Assembly: GCF_000304475.1 (NCBI RefSeq)
Contig: NC_018941.1
Coordinates: forward strand, 1,116,001 to 1,180,000
DNA length: 64,000 bases
Origin: Kazachstania africana CBS 2517
Lineage: Eukaryota; Ascomycota; Saccharomycetes; Saccharomycetales; Saccharomycetaceae
Direction of reading: 5' to 3'
Made by a program: the position numbers and the translations under genes. Of this stretch, positions 47,855-57,600 are shown piece by piece (the first letter of the stretch is position 1; each line of letters opens with the position of its first letter). The notes under the pieces were generated by a model. The model was not told the origin of the DNA. It made no database searches and was given only the letters and a program-made list of their open reading frames with translations.

Positions 47855-50056
47855 ATGTCTAGGATAGAAGCTGCAGTTTTGGAAGTCTCACAACAATTAC
47901 TTCCCAAGTTTACCCAGTTGGGAAACAGAGTCCAATCTTTGATAAATGTGCCTTTGGAAAAAGACACTTTTGATGAAAAGGACCTGACTTTTCAGTGGAC
48001 ATCATTGATCGATAACGATATTTCATCTGAGAACTTTGATTCTACAGTCGATTTGATCTGTAAGAAAATTATTCAGGACAGTTTGGTATTTTCATTCGAT
48101 GAAGCTAGCAATGAAAGCGAATCATATAGAATCAAAACTAATCTATGTGCAGTTGTTTTAGATTTTATCTTTCACTCTAGAGCAAATAGGAAAAACCAAT
48201 CCAATTGGGGTACATCATTTTTCGATATTTTTGCCACAGTTATAGAACTGCTGAGTCTGCCTCAGGGTATACTGGCATTCTGGCCATATGCGGAATCCCG
48301 TATTAATTGGTTCAAAATGTCAAATACGGATGAAAGTACTTATTCAGGAATCTCGACTTTAGTGAGCTATAAAAACCCTCTTTCTGAGAAGCTTCGCCAT
48401 TGGAATTCTGTATTGGAAATATTGGAAAATAATTCCAAAATAAACAGTCCAGAACACTTTGAGGTTAAATATAAACTACAAAAGTTTCTCTCAGACTTAT
48501 TACCCTTACACGAAGAATCCAATTTCAATAGATCATCATCTATTTCTCGTAAACAACTACCGGATAGTCCTTGGAACAAGGCTCGATCCAATACTAGGCC
48601 TACAAGTAACCATGAAATTTTTACCGATGATTATCTGTATGCTATTGAAAAATTCATAACAGATCCAATTGAATTCTCTTTCAGATCATTCACAACAATC
48701 AGGAATGTCAACGAAACTTTAAATCCTCTAATTGATGCCATATTAGAACACGAGGAAGACTTTTATAAAATAGGTAAGCACAATACAAAAACAGTGGCAA
48801 ACCTGAATTCAAAGCTTAACGATAACTACGAGGCCGATTTTCAGGTTGCAAATGTATCAGAACCATCCTATATGTCTCAATCTAGAGTAATTCAAGAAAA
48901 GAAGAAGGAAGTGTGGGGTGAAATAACAGCATTCTTTCAACAAAAAAGGTCAATCCCAAGACCCACTATAATAGATCTAGCTGTCGGAAACGCAGAATCT
49001 CTCTACAAGCAAATAGTTCATACAGAAAACGATATTTACAGAAAAGAGATAATTCTGCAAATATGTTTTGTGGCGGCTTTTATTGAAAAGCTGATAAATT
49101 CAGAAGAAATAGAGAATTTTTTCAAGACTTGCTATCAAAAGGATAATAACAAAAATTCACTGCGTTTCGATGAAATTGATGAGACCAATAAAACAAAAAT
49201 ACTTTCTACATGCAAACATTTATGTGAAAACAGAATACTGAACTTTTATGCTACGAGGGATCCTACCTTCCATAGTATCATAAAAAAGTTACTAGAAAGT
49301 GATGATAGGTTTTTACTTGCAAAAATTGATGGCTTCAAGTCGTTTGCTGCATTCAAATTTGCGGAAGAAGATCACAATGTACCTGAAATCGATAAAAGCT
49401 TCAAGAAATTTGGATTCATAAAGCTTGGAAATAAGCAGATCAATAATGTATGGAAAATTAATTCTGGTTTAGAGACAATATCTGAGCCAAGCACCAACCC
49501 TGGAGCTTTATACGAAAGACTCAGGTCAAATTGGGAAATGAAAGAGCCCACTTCAGAAGAGGAAAAAGATAGGATTGTAAGAGAATGGCAAACATTACGT
49601 TCTTTAAGGTCCCAATTTCTCTTTGAGTTCAAAAAGTTCAATGAAGTAACGGGTACAAAGGGATTCTTTGATGACTCTGCAACTGAAACATCGATGGCGG
49701 AGAAGGAAAAGACTAGAAAGCTCTTACATGCCATGCTACATGAAGAACATGAGGCAAATTTAAGAAAAGCAAGAGAATATATAAAGGAAAGAGAACAAAA
49801 TAAAAAGAGACGAAATGAAGAAATGGAAAATAGTAATGATATACAAGAAGCAGTCGGCGCAAAAAAAATGAAAAGTGAGAAAGACCTCGCATTTGAGGGG
49901 GGACAAGAAAGTGCCATTAGTGGAGAAGAGATCGCAGAAAGTGGTGTTCTAGAAGTCTCTTCCACAGAGCAAACTTTTGATGATATGACTGAAGATAAGC
50001 AACAGGAAGAGCTGTCTTCAAGAGAAGGTTCTGTTGCTCAAAGTGAACAATTGTAA
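47855..50056 (+). CDS. HPR1: THO complex subunit Hpr1
   Basis: 733 residues from the ATG at 47855 (S. cerevisiae Hpr1, YDR138W, 752). Hpr1 is a core subunit of THO/TREX, which couples transcription elongation to mRNP assembly and export and prevents R-loop-linked recombination. Conserved blocks: NWGTSFFDIFATVIELL, LAFWPYAESRINWFKM, PLSEKLRHWNSVLEILENN, FLSDLLPLHEESNFNRSSSIS, KFGFIKLGNKQINNVWKI and REWQTLRSLRSQFLFEF. The C-terminal 110 residues are charged and low-complexity (K/E-rich, then acidic), as in S. cerevisiae. It follows RGP1 in the same direction with a 220-bp gap. The frame is open slightly upstream but begins with GTG, so the ATG was chosen. Confidence 0.94.
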   Translation: MSRIEAAVLEVSQQLLPKFTQLGNRVQSLINVPLEKDTFDEKDLTFQWTSLIDNDISSENFDSTVDLICKKIIQDSLVFSFDEASNESESYRIKTNLCAVVLDFIFHSRANRKNQSNWGTSFFDIFATVIELLSLPQGILAFWPYAESRINWFKMSNTDESTYSGISTLVSYKNPLSEKLRHWNSVLEILENNSKINSPEHFEVKYKLQKFLSDLLPLHEESNFNRSSSISRKQLPDSPWNKARSNTRPTSNHEIFTDDYLYAIEKFITDPIEFSFRSFTTIRNVNETLNPLIDAILEHEEDFYKIGKHNTKTVANLNSKLNDNYEADFQVANVSEPSYMSQSRVIQEKKKEVWGEITAFFQQKRSIPRPTIIDLAVGNAESLYKQIVHTENDIYRKEIILQICFVAAFIEKLINSEEIENFFKTCYQKDNNKNSLRFDEIDETNKTKILSTCKHLCENRILNFYATRDPTFHSIIKKLLESDDRFLLAKIDGFKSFAAFKFAEEDHNVPEIDKSFKKFGFIKLGNKQINNVWKINSGLETISEPSTNPGALYERLRSNWEMKEPTSEEEKDRIVREWQTLRSLRSQFLFEFKKFNEVTGTKGFFDDSATETSMAEKEKTRKLLHAMLHEEHEANLRKAREYIKEREQNKKRRNEEMENSNDIQEAVGAKKMKSEKDLAFEGGQESAISGEEIAESGVLEVSSTEQTFDDMTEDKQQEELSSREGSVAQSEQL

Positions 50057-50373
50057 CACTAGATATTTCATGCAGTAAGGGTATATAGATACTTTTAGAA
50101 ACTAAGACCGCATTTTTTTCTGAAGATGCCAAAGAAGCTAAGGCTCTACTCGAGGACCTACATAACTTTTTAATTTTAGTTCGATATCAGTATGCAGTAG
50201 GATTGTGCAAATCAGGATATATTTCATTATTTTGTGCATACAAGATAAAGAGGTGTCATACTGTTATTTAAATATTATTTATGCAATTTTTATATATCAG
50301 TATATATATAGAGACCATTTCCAAAAAATATGGCAATGAAACGTTTCATTCAATAGTAATTTGAGTGAGATGT
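50057..50373. other. Intergenic between convergent genes
   Basis: 317 bp between the 3' ends of HPR1 and the F-box-like gene. It is AT-rich, with TATATATATAGAG near 50300. Both terminators should lie here; nothing else is seen. Confidence 0.6.
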
Positions 50374-52515
50374 TTAGGATAGTAGTACTACAGCTATATT
50401 GCACTGAGTACCAACTTCACTAACAACTTTTAAATGGTGGCCCTTAGAAGACAGGATTTCCTCTAGTTCTGTATTCAAATGCATATTATTACCATTCTGC
50501 ATTTGTATTCCCTTTAAGTCGACGATAATTTGAAAATTTTCAATTCTAACGTCAGGAAATTTAAGAGCATATGGAAATTTAAGAGCGTCAAGTATTCTGC
50601 TCGATATCTGCAGTAGGAGCTCATCAGATGTCCGATAAGGAACACTTTTTTCCACATTCACACTTATTTGAAGTAATTTCATTGTTTTTATTATGTTGGA
50701 TTCCAAAAGAATTGTGGAGGATTCCAAAGTTAATATGTCCGTCGTTAATACACTTGGACAGCTCTCTGTAAGTTCAAACGAAAGTATATCATCAATGAAG
50801 TCATCTTGAGAAATGTAGGTATTTCCAGAAAATAAGGACACCGATCCAACAGAAGATTTCCTTCTTGTCTGAAACATTGACATTTGAGGTTCAAGTGTTA
50901 TAGTGCTATTCCTTCTTGCTGTTTCGCTAGATAATCCCGCCAAACTATTTCTTCTAAATTCCGAAGGAGAAACAGCATAATTGCAAGATGTGTAAGTAGG
51001 CACATCTGCAAAAATATTATTTAAAGGCGGTGTAGTAATTCTTGGGTGCGTTATGCTTGATCTTCTTGAGATGGAGTTTTCTGTTTGATGCTCGGTCATG
51101 AATAAAGACAACTGCTTCATATGTGGAATATGAAGGATGACACTTTTATCTTGTGGACTCATTGAGTAACTAGAAAGTTGTTGACCTTTAGATATCACAG
51201 ATTCTTGTAATTTATCTTCATTTACTGTAAGCTTCAAGATAGAATTTGAGGTTAAATTTGGTAAAACAACTTTCTCTAAAAATATGCAGTCATTTAATGA
51301 AGAAAGATTGACAGTAACATTGATATCCGAAGAGATAAATCCTTCTTCCAGAATATCCGAAATAAAGGTACCAATACTTGAGATATTCCCTAGAGTTATA
51401 TTGATTTCTTTCAATTGGAATGGGCATTCCTTTAACCATCTAATTTGCTCGGCGTCATATAAGCTTACTTTAACTTTCTCAATCAGGGCACCACAAGATT
51501 GCAAGTCCATCCAAGATATTTTTGCCAAACCACAATCAATATATTTCAAAGAAGAGAAATTACAATTATTAAATGTTACCAATTGTGAGGTCCAGTTAGT
51601 GGAAGATAATTTTAAAAATTCAATTCTGGGAAAATTCAAACCAATGAAATGGGGATCTCTTGAGCGCAGACTAGGGGTGATGTTAAGTTTGGTACTTACC
51701 ATGGAACCATCCAATATTGGATATCTGACGCCTGAATTAAATTCCGTAAATGAGATTGAATTGCATCGAGGTATTCTGTAAATACCAGAATCATTTAATT
51801 GAGGAAATTTAATTGTTCCTATCATTTCCAACTCCGGACAGTTATAAAGGAAATCATAAAGGTCTATATCTGTTGACCTGTAAATAACATGTTTGAGCTT
51901 CCTAAGGTTATTAGCTATTAAACTATGCCTACTGTCCTGTACATCTAGTGAATTCAAAGTAGTTACTCCGTATAAATATGTAGTTTCAAAGAGAGTGTCA
52001 ATATCGTACAATTGTTCATCATTTGAGCTGAAAATGTTACCGAAAATATGCAGTTCAGATAGTTTCAAATATGACAATCGTTTTTGAAGTTCTCTAAAAT
52101 AGAGTTTACTCAAAAAATTTGTTGAATTGTGATAAAATACACAAATATTTGTGCCTTTATTACAAGACCAACCGAGGCTCCCGATTATTGTTGCCAATGG
52201 ATCACTATAACTCCTGTCAGACTGGATGACAACAAGTAAATTATTGTACCTTTTCACAATTTGCGTCATTCCCTCGGTATTAGGGAGATCTGTGTTAATT
52301 AGTGTATGGTTCTGAGGAGTCAGTAGGAAGTGATATCCAAAATAATCCTCCCTGGGAGCAGAAGGATAATTTGAATCACGTACTATAATTATTCCGACAT
52401 CATCACTGATAGTTCCTCTGAAATAGCTTGAAACTTGTGCCCAGGCAATTAAAGTTTTAAAACTATCAATGTTCTCATTCACGATGATATTTAGTAGTTC
52501 TATGGGTAAAATCAT
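50374..52515 (-). CDS. Unrecognised F-box/LRR-like protein
   Basis: 713 residues from the ATG at 52515; the open frame extends nine codons further to a GTG. I do not recognise an S. cerevisiae counterpart, and I know of none between HPR1 and RUB1 there. The first 45 residues (MILPIELLNIIVNENIDSFK..LIAWAQVSSYFRGTI) read like a degenerate F-box: P-x-E-L-L at the start, then a leucine/tryptophan-spaced helix. Residues about 150-430 contain regularly spaced leucines and isoleucines (LKLSELHIFGN, LEMIGTIKFPQL, IEFLKLSSTNW, LKYIDCGLAKISW), as in leucine-rich repeats. A Ser/Arg-rich stretch (about 480-575, RRSSITHPR, RRNSLAGLSS, RRKSSVGSVS) has several R-R-x-S sites suited to basophilic kinases. A role as an SCF substrate adaptor is inference only. 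Confidence 0.8.
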   Translation of the reverse strand: MILPIELLNIIVNENIDSFKTLIAWAQVSSYFRGTISDDVGIIIVRDSNYPSAPREDYFGYHFLLTPQNHTLINTDLPNTEGMTQIVKRYNNLLVVIQSDRSYSDPLATIIGSLGWSCNKGTNICVFYHNSTNFLSKLYFRELQKRLSYLKLSELHIFGNIFSSNDEQLYDIDTLFETTYLYGVTTLNSLDVQDSRHSLIANNLRKLKHVIYRSTDIDLYDFLYNCPELEMIGTIKFPQLNDSGIYRIPRCNSISFTEFNSGVRYPILDGSMVSTKLNITPSLRSRDPHFIGLNFPRIEFLKLSSTNWTSQLVTFNNCNFSSLKYIDCGLAKISWMDLQSCGALIEKVKVSLYDAEQIRWLKECPFQLKEINITLGNISSIGTFISDILEEGFISSDINVTVNLSSLNDCIFLEKVVLPNLTSNSILKLTVNEDKLQESVISKGQQLSSYSMSPQDKSVILHIPHMKQLSLFMTEHQTENSISRRSSITHPRITTPPLNNIFADVPTYTSCNYAVSPSEFRRNSLAGLSSETARRNSTITLEPQMSMFQTRRKSSVGSVSLFSGNTYISQDDFIDDILSFELTESCPSVLTTDILTLESSTILLESNIIKTMKLLQISVNVEKSVPYRTSDELLLQISSRILDALKFPYALKFPDVRIENFQIIVDLKGIQMQNGNNMHLNTELEEILSSKGHHLKVVSEVGTQCNIAVVLLS

Positions 52516-53351
52516 GTTTGTTATATTATATATTGCATTCACTTGAGATACAAACAGTAAATTGACGTGCTTAAGAGTGTAAAAACCAACTTACTGTATG
52601 ATTTATATATAATATATATCTGTAGGCACAAATTTCTACAAAAAAATGAATATCGGTCTTCCTAATACATCATAATTGAATTAGTCATTGTAACATCTGG
52701 ATTGACATATCTTCACACAAAGTTACACGAAAATAGCGGGTACAGTTACTGAAAATGAGGATTATCCGAATCCCACACCTCAATGTCTCTTCCAGATACA
52801 GCCGCTCCTCCCACCACCAAAAAATTCGTATTAGTTAAAACAATAGAAATTTGGAAATCCAAAGGAGCCGCATCAATTGGCCTTTCCCCTTTGAATATTC
52901 AATGGAATTTTTCCGAATGATGAATAAAATGCTACCAGTTTATGTTACACGCGGCGCTCGCACTTTTCTGCTCTAAAAGTTTTTACTGAAAAAACAAAAA
53001 GAAAAAATGCCAAGAAAAAAAGGGAATTGCGGAACTTTTCGTTTGCCGGTTCCACGGAGAAAGATTTTAGGAATTCTTGTCTTCTAATATGCGACCAAGA
53101 CAGGGTTCGAATGGGCGCAAATCTTGCGCTCTAAGAGTACTTATCTTCAATTGATCTTCTACGTGAGAAATATACATACCTCCAAACTGAGAGCAGCTTG
53201 TTACAGTAATATTTTTTAAAGGTTAAATGTGATATATAAATAACTGGTAACAGTGTTTTATTCAATATAAGATGCATAACACAAGGAAGCTACCGTGTAG
53301 ACCATTCCATTCTTGCAAGCATTGAAAAGAATAAAATGGATAATCACTCTA
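52516..53351. other. Intergenic: F-box-like promoter and RUB1 3' end
   Basis: 836 bp, no ORF of note. GCGCAA-ATC-TTGCGC at 53115-53129 is a small GC-rich hairpin. TTTTTCCGAA near 52910 resembles part of a centromere CDEIII, but the flanking consensus and a CDEI are missing. GGGTTCGAAT (53103) looks like a tRNA B box, but its stem does not pair. Confidence 0.6.
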
Positions 53352-53694
53352 CTAATGACCGCCTCTGAGCGTCAAAACTAGATGCAATTGCATACCATCC
53401 GTTAAATTCGCAGATATTACAGTTTGTTCGTCATTTCTATACTAATGTGCGGTTTTGTAGCAGCGCACACATATACGTTTGATGTTAGTAAATCAATTTC
53501 TCCACAACTTTACCAAACACAATGAAACATCGTTAGTATACATACATTTGCTTTCCTTGAAATATCAGCCTTTGTTGAGAAGGTGGAATACCTTCTTTTT
53601 CTTCTAAAAGCTCTTTGATATGATAAATACGATCGTTCTCGTCCAACTCGACAGCTATTTCTTTCCCCGTTAACGTTTTCACTTTTATAAACAT
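53352..53694 (-). CDS. RUB1: Rub1, NEDD8-type ubiquitin-like modifier, spliced
   Basis: Minus strand, joined from 53694-53546 and 53436-53352; 77 residues, the same length as S. cerevisiae Rub1 (YDR139C). Exon 1 encodes [20 protein letters not shown] and on through [13 protein letters not shown]. Exon 2 completes it with [15 protein letters not shown] and then [13 protein letters not shown]. The ubiquitin fold, K48 region (FQGKQI) and C-terminal RGG are intact; the final H after GG must be removed by a Yuh1-type hydrolase. Rub1 is conjugated to the cullin Cdc53 and activates SCF ligases, so the F-box genes nearby belong to the same pathway. The gene is short and interrupted, so unspliced ORF searches show only fragments in other frames. 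It is divergent from MTQ2 over 200 bp. Confidence 0.95.
53437..53545 (-). other. RUB1: Intron of RUB1 (109 nt)
   Basis: GTATGT at 53545-53540; TACTAAC at 53490-53484; acceptor TATAG ends at 53437. It splits the isoleucine codon after FQGKQ (AT|A). A competing TTAG lies five bases before the used acceptor and would lead to a stop after eight codons. A second TACTAAC overlaps the donor region and is too close to be used. Confidence 0.93.
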
Positions 53695-53895
53695 TCTTGT
53701 TATTCCAATTAACCACTCTCTAGCACCAAAACTTCTATTAATACTTACTCTTGTATTAAACTCTATAAAAGCTGTCTTATGTTTCGTAGTACTAAAATAT
53801 GGGAATATTAGAAAAATGAATTTTTTTTTTTTCTGATGAAGTAGATAAATCTGAGATGAGCAAAATAACTAGGATAAATACCCCATAGACATCAT

Positions 53896-54564
53896 ATGCT
53901 GCCCACTCCTTACGTCAAATGTGACTATTCCAAGGTCTATGAACCCTCAGAAGATAGCTTTCTCCTACTGGACGCTCTAGAAGAGGACAAGCAATATCTA
54001 CAACAAAAATTTCAAAATCAATTAGCTGTGGTATGTGAATTGGGACCTGGATCAGGCATTGTTACGACTTTCTTAATGCAAAATGAAATTCCTATCAAGA
54101 ATTCTTTGTACTTTGCAGTTGACATCAATCCATGGGCATTAGAGACTACCTTAGATACAGCGAAGAGAAATAGTTGTGAAAAATATTTTATGGATCCAGT
54201 ACGATCAAGTCTCTGTTCTTCATTTAGAAATAATGAAATTGATCTTTTAGTATTCAATCCACCTTATGTCCCTGCTGAAGAAGTACCTTTGATACCGAAA
54301 TCAAAGGAATATATCGACGAATGGCTCGATTTAGCCTTGTTAGGCGGCAAAGATGGAATGGATGTCACTCAAATTGTTCTAGATAATTTGAATCAGACAC
54401 TTTCTACCAAAGGCATAGCTTATATATTGTTCTGTGCAAGAAATAAACCAGAGGAAGTTGTAAAACTGATGAAAAAGAAATATAACTGGGATAGTAAACT
54501 CATTGTCCACAGAAAAGCTGGTTGGGAAGTTTTGAGCGTTTATAGATTTTATAAAGATATCTAG
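53896..54564 (+). CDS. MTQ2: Mtq2, eRF1 glutamine methyltransferase
   Basis: 222 residues (S. cerevisiae Mtq2, YDR140W, 221). With its partner Trm112, Mtq2 uses S-adenosylmethionine to methylate the glutamine of the GGQ motif of release factor eRF1 (Sup45), and is also needed for 60S maturation. Visible: [14 protein letters not shown] at the start, motif I ELGPGSG (48-54), acidic VDINPWALE, and the catalytic NPPY (121-124) that holds the amide nitrogen. Next comes [15 protein letters not shown] and a C-terminal strand. The full family length is present. Confidence 0.95.
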   Translation: MLPTPYVKCDYSKVYEPSEDSFLLLDALEEDKQYLQQKFQNQLAVVCELGPGSGIVTTFLMQNEIPIKNSLYFAVDINPWALETTLDTAKRNSCEKYFMDPVRSSLCSSFRNNEIDLLVFNPPYVPAEEVPLIPKSKEYIDEWLDLALLGGKDGMDVTQIVLDNLNQTLSTKGIAYILFCARNKPEEVVKLMKKKYNWDSKLIVHRKAGWEVLSVYRFYKDI

Positions 54565-54639
54565 AAAAGAATTTAATTTCTAATACTTAGTGAGAGGATA
54601 TTATACAGAACACTAAAATACTTTTTATGTAAGTGATTA

Positions 54640-57600
54640 CTAATGGAATAGATCTCCCATAACATCTGCTTCACTGGCTTCTGCCTTTGGCATTTTCATA
54701 GCGTAATTAACCTCATACCTGGTATAGCTCAAAGAATGAAAGAAATTCCTTAATTGACTATGTTTTTGGATGCTATGAACACCAGTCAGCATGGGGCTTC
54801 CCTCTTCAACTGAATTCGTCATTTCAAAATCATCCGCTCTACCCATGGCATAATCCTTGACCTCTGATATTTTATCAACCAACGCCATATATGCTCCGTT
54901 TTTATAAATACAATTGATAGTGTCAATAATAAATAACCATTCATTTGTTGCACTAAAACCTTCTCTTTGTAGTGCCAACAATAGATCCAACGTCTTACAT
55001 AATTGCAAAATAACCATGGGCTCAATTTCCTCTTGGAGTTGTAAAAATTCATAAAACTCTTGCAAGTTTGTCTGCAAACAGTAGGAAATCATAGACCAGT
55101 ATTCATTGAAGTGTGATTCGGAAAACTTCAAAAACATTACTCTTAGCAAGACCCAGCATTTTTCCTTTAATTTAAACTCATTTGACACTAAATACTGACA
55201 AACGCATGAAATCAATGACTGGAATTCCAACAGATACGTGTCCACTGGAGCCACCAACAGTAAATAAGAAATCCTAGATAAATTTTGACATTTGGTTCCA
55301 ATTTCAGTGTCATTCCATGAGCTGAAAGTTATCAGCACAGGGGTCATACCCATTCGTTTTGAACCGGTAACAAGAAGCAAATCATTTAAAAGTTTTGATT
55401 TATTTTCGGGATATTGCGACCATTCAAAAATTATCTTATTCCATATGGCATTATTACCGAGTATTGGCAGCTGTTTGTCATCATTAAAGATGTCAGAAAT
55501 CAAACTTTTCCACACTTTGACTTTAGCACCAACGGTGGAAATATTCTCTGCTAGTTTTAAAACGTAAGGTGGAATGTTATCAGATTTATTCTTAATTCTT
55601 GGTACGAGACAATGAGTAACAATGCTCGACAGTACAGCATTATACCTATCACCACCAATTTCCTCATGCACAATATATTGAACTTTTGGCACGAATTTCT
55701 CGAGGATTGAAAAAGCCTCTAATTCCTCCGTTTCTTCATCTAACAGTTCTGCTGCTATATTTGGCACATATCTTGCGAATAAATCTGCGAAGTCCCGCCT
55801 AATCCTTTTTTGTTCACCAAATTGTGATTTATCCAATTTTAATGCTATAATTCCTACAAGCTCTAGGACTTGTAAATGTATTCTATTGTACATAGAATAG
55901 TTCGCAACAATCTCCTTGAAAAACGTCAAAAAATCTTCAAAGAAATCCTCTACTGCAGCATTCTCCAAGGAATTTGCATAACTGATAACAAAATTCATAA
56001 TAGTTTCTCCTCTCAACTTGTTAATCAAAGATGGTTCTATTCTGTTTGTCCTCAAGTGAGATCCCTTATTACCTGCTAAATTTATGGAAAATTTTGAAGT
56101 TGTATTTTTATTATATCTCATAACCACACCATAAAAGAAATATGGTAACGATACGGCTGGCTTATTACCATCTAGTACATGTACAAGAGCAATCATGTCA
56201 TTTGATTGGAGATTGACTAGGTTTTCTAGAATTTCCAATGGCTCCAGCATGAATAGTTTTTCTAGTAATACTTTAGATTTGAACTTAAACTTAAATGAAT
56301 TATAGTTTACTTGCTCTCCATTGGCGCCCAAGTCTGTTGAGCCAGCAATACTATGTGCCCATGACCAAATTTCGAAACAGCAAATTGCCACTTGCCTAAT
56401 TGATTGTAGTACGACATCACGCTCACCCTGTATTCTTGTAGAAACATCTGAAGCATCTGAAGAGAAAACATTTGATACGACAGATTGTATAAAGTCCGTC
56501 CTGGCACCTGAACCGCTAAAGTAACCTTCTCTTTCTTCAACTGAAAGATATCCGTGTGATACTTGCAGTAATTCCTCCAACCCTTCTAATAAAAGTGATA
56601 TTGATTGATAATATCCTCCATGCTCCTTTTCTAAAAGCAAGAGCCGTTGAACACATTGGACGCTGGATGCTGATAAAGGTAATATAACTCTAAATATAGA
56701 ACCTTCAAAATACGCTATACTCTCTGATAAAAGTTTGACATATGATGTTATAACCAATGAACTTGTCATCGTAGAAACACTGGTAACCATATAGTCTATG
56801 TATTTCAGGTGTGTCGAATTATCATCAAATATATCAAGCTTGATGTTATTTTCATGCGACAATCTCAAAACTTTAGAGACTATGTCAAGTAATGAAACAG
56901 CAATAAGCTCATAAGGTACTTCTCCTTTTCTCAAATACTTGGAGGACATTTCAAGTAAAAATATGACTATATCTTTGAAATTGGACTCAGTACCATCTAG
57001 TAGAGAATCTAATAGAATTAATGCACTTCTCATACTTTTCGCATTTTTGTTATTCTTTAGCTTCAAAAACTTCAGGATTATTACGAGAACCAAGTTTTTA
57101 TAGGTAGATACATCCTCATTCTCCCATTTTCCCAAAGAATTTAAGGATGTAAGTTCGGAACTAAAGTTTTTAACAATTATGGATGAATTAATTTTTAGGA
57201 CATTAGTAATTAATTGAAGTCTATAAGTAAACATTTCTAAATCATCTAAATCGGATATAACATCATTTTCCAAAAAGTTGAAGTCCAACAGCCCCTCCGC
57301 TAGCATCTGAAAAAGGCGAGATGAAGAACCAGAATGTACTGATGCTAGTACCCATTTAGAAACGCTTAAATAATGCGGATTTTGTTTATCGAAAAGTTCA
57401 TCAAGTACAATTTCCAGCGGTTGCCTTATCAACGATCTATAAGACTCAAGTTCATTCCAAAGTAAGTCTAGAATCAATATCCTTTGTAAAACATCTGTCT
57501 CTTTCACGAAAGCAGAGGCCAAAGCACCTTGTATGTATTTGGAAGGAAGCATTCTTTCTAACGATTTCAAAGATTTGATGGCTACCAGTTGATTTTTTGG

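Noticed and set aside
52900..52925. TTTTTCCGAATGATGAATAAA as centromere CDEIII
   Set aside because: It lacks the left half of the consensus, and no CDEI or CDEII-sized AT block stands at the right distance.
53103..53129. tRNA-like GGGTTCGAAT motif
   Set aside because: The flanks cannot form the five-pair T stem, and no acceptor or anticodon arms are found in the right spacing.
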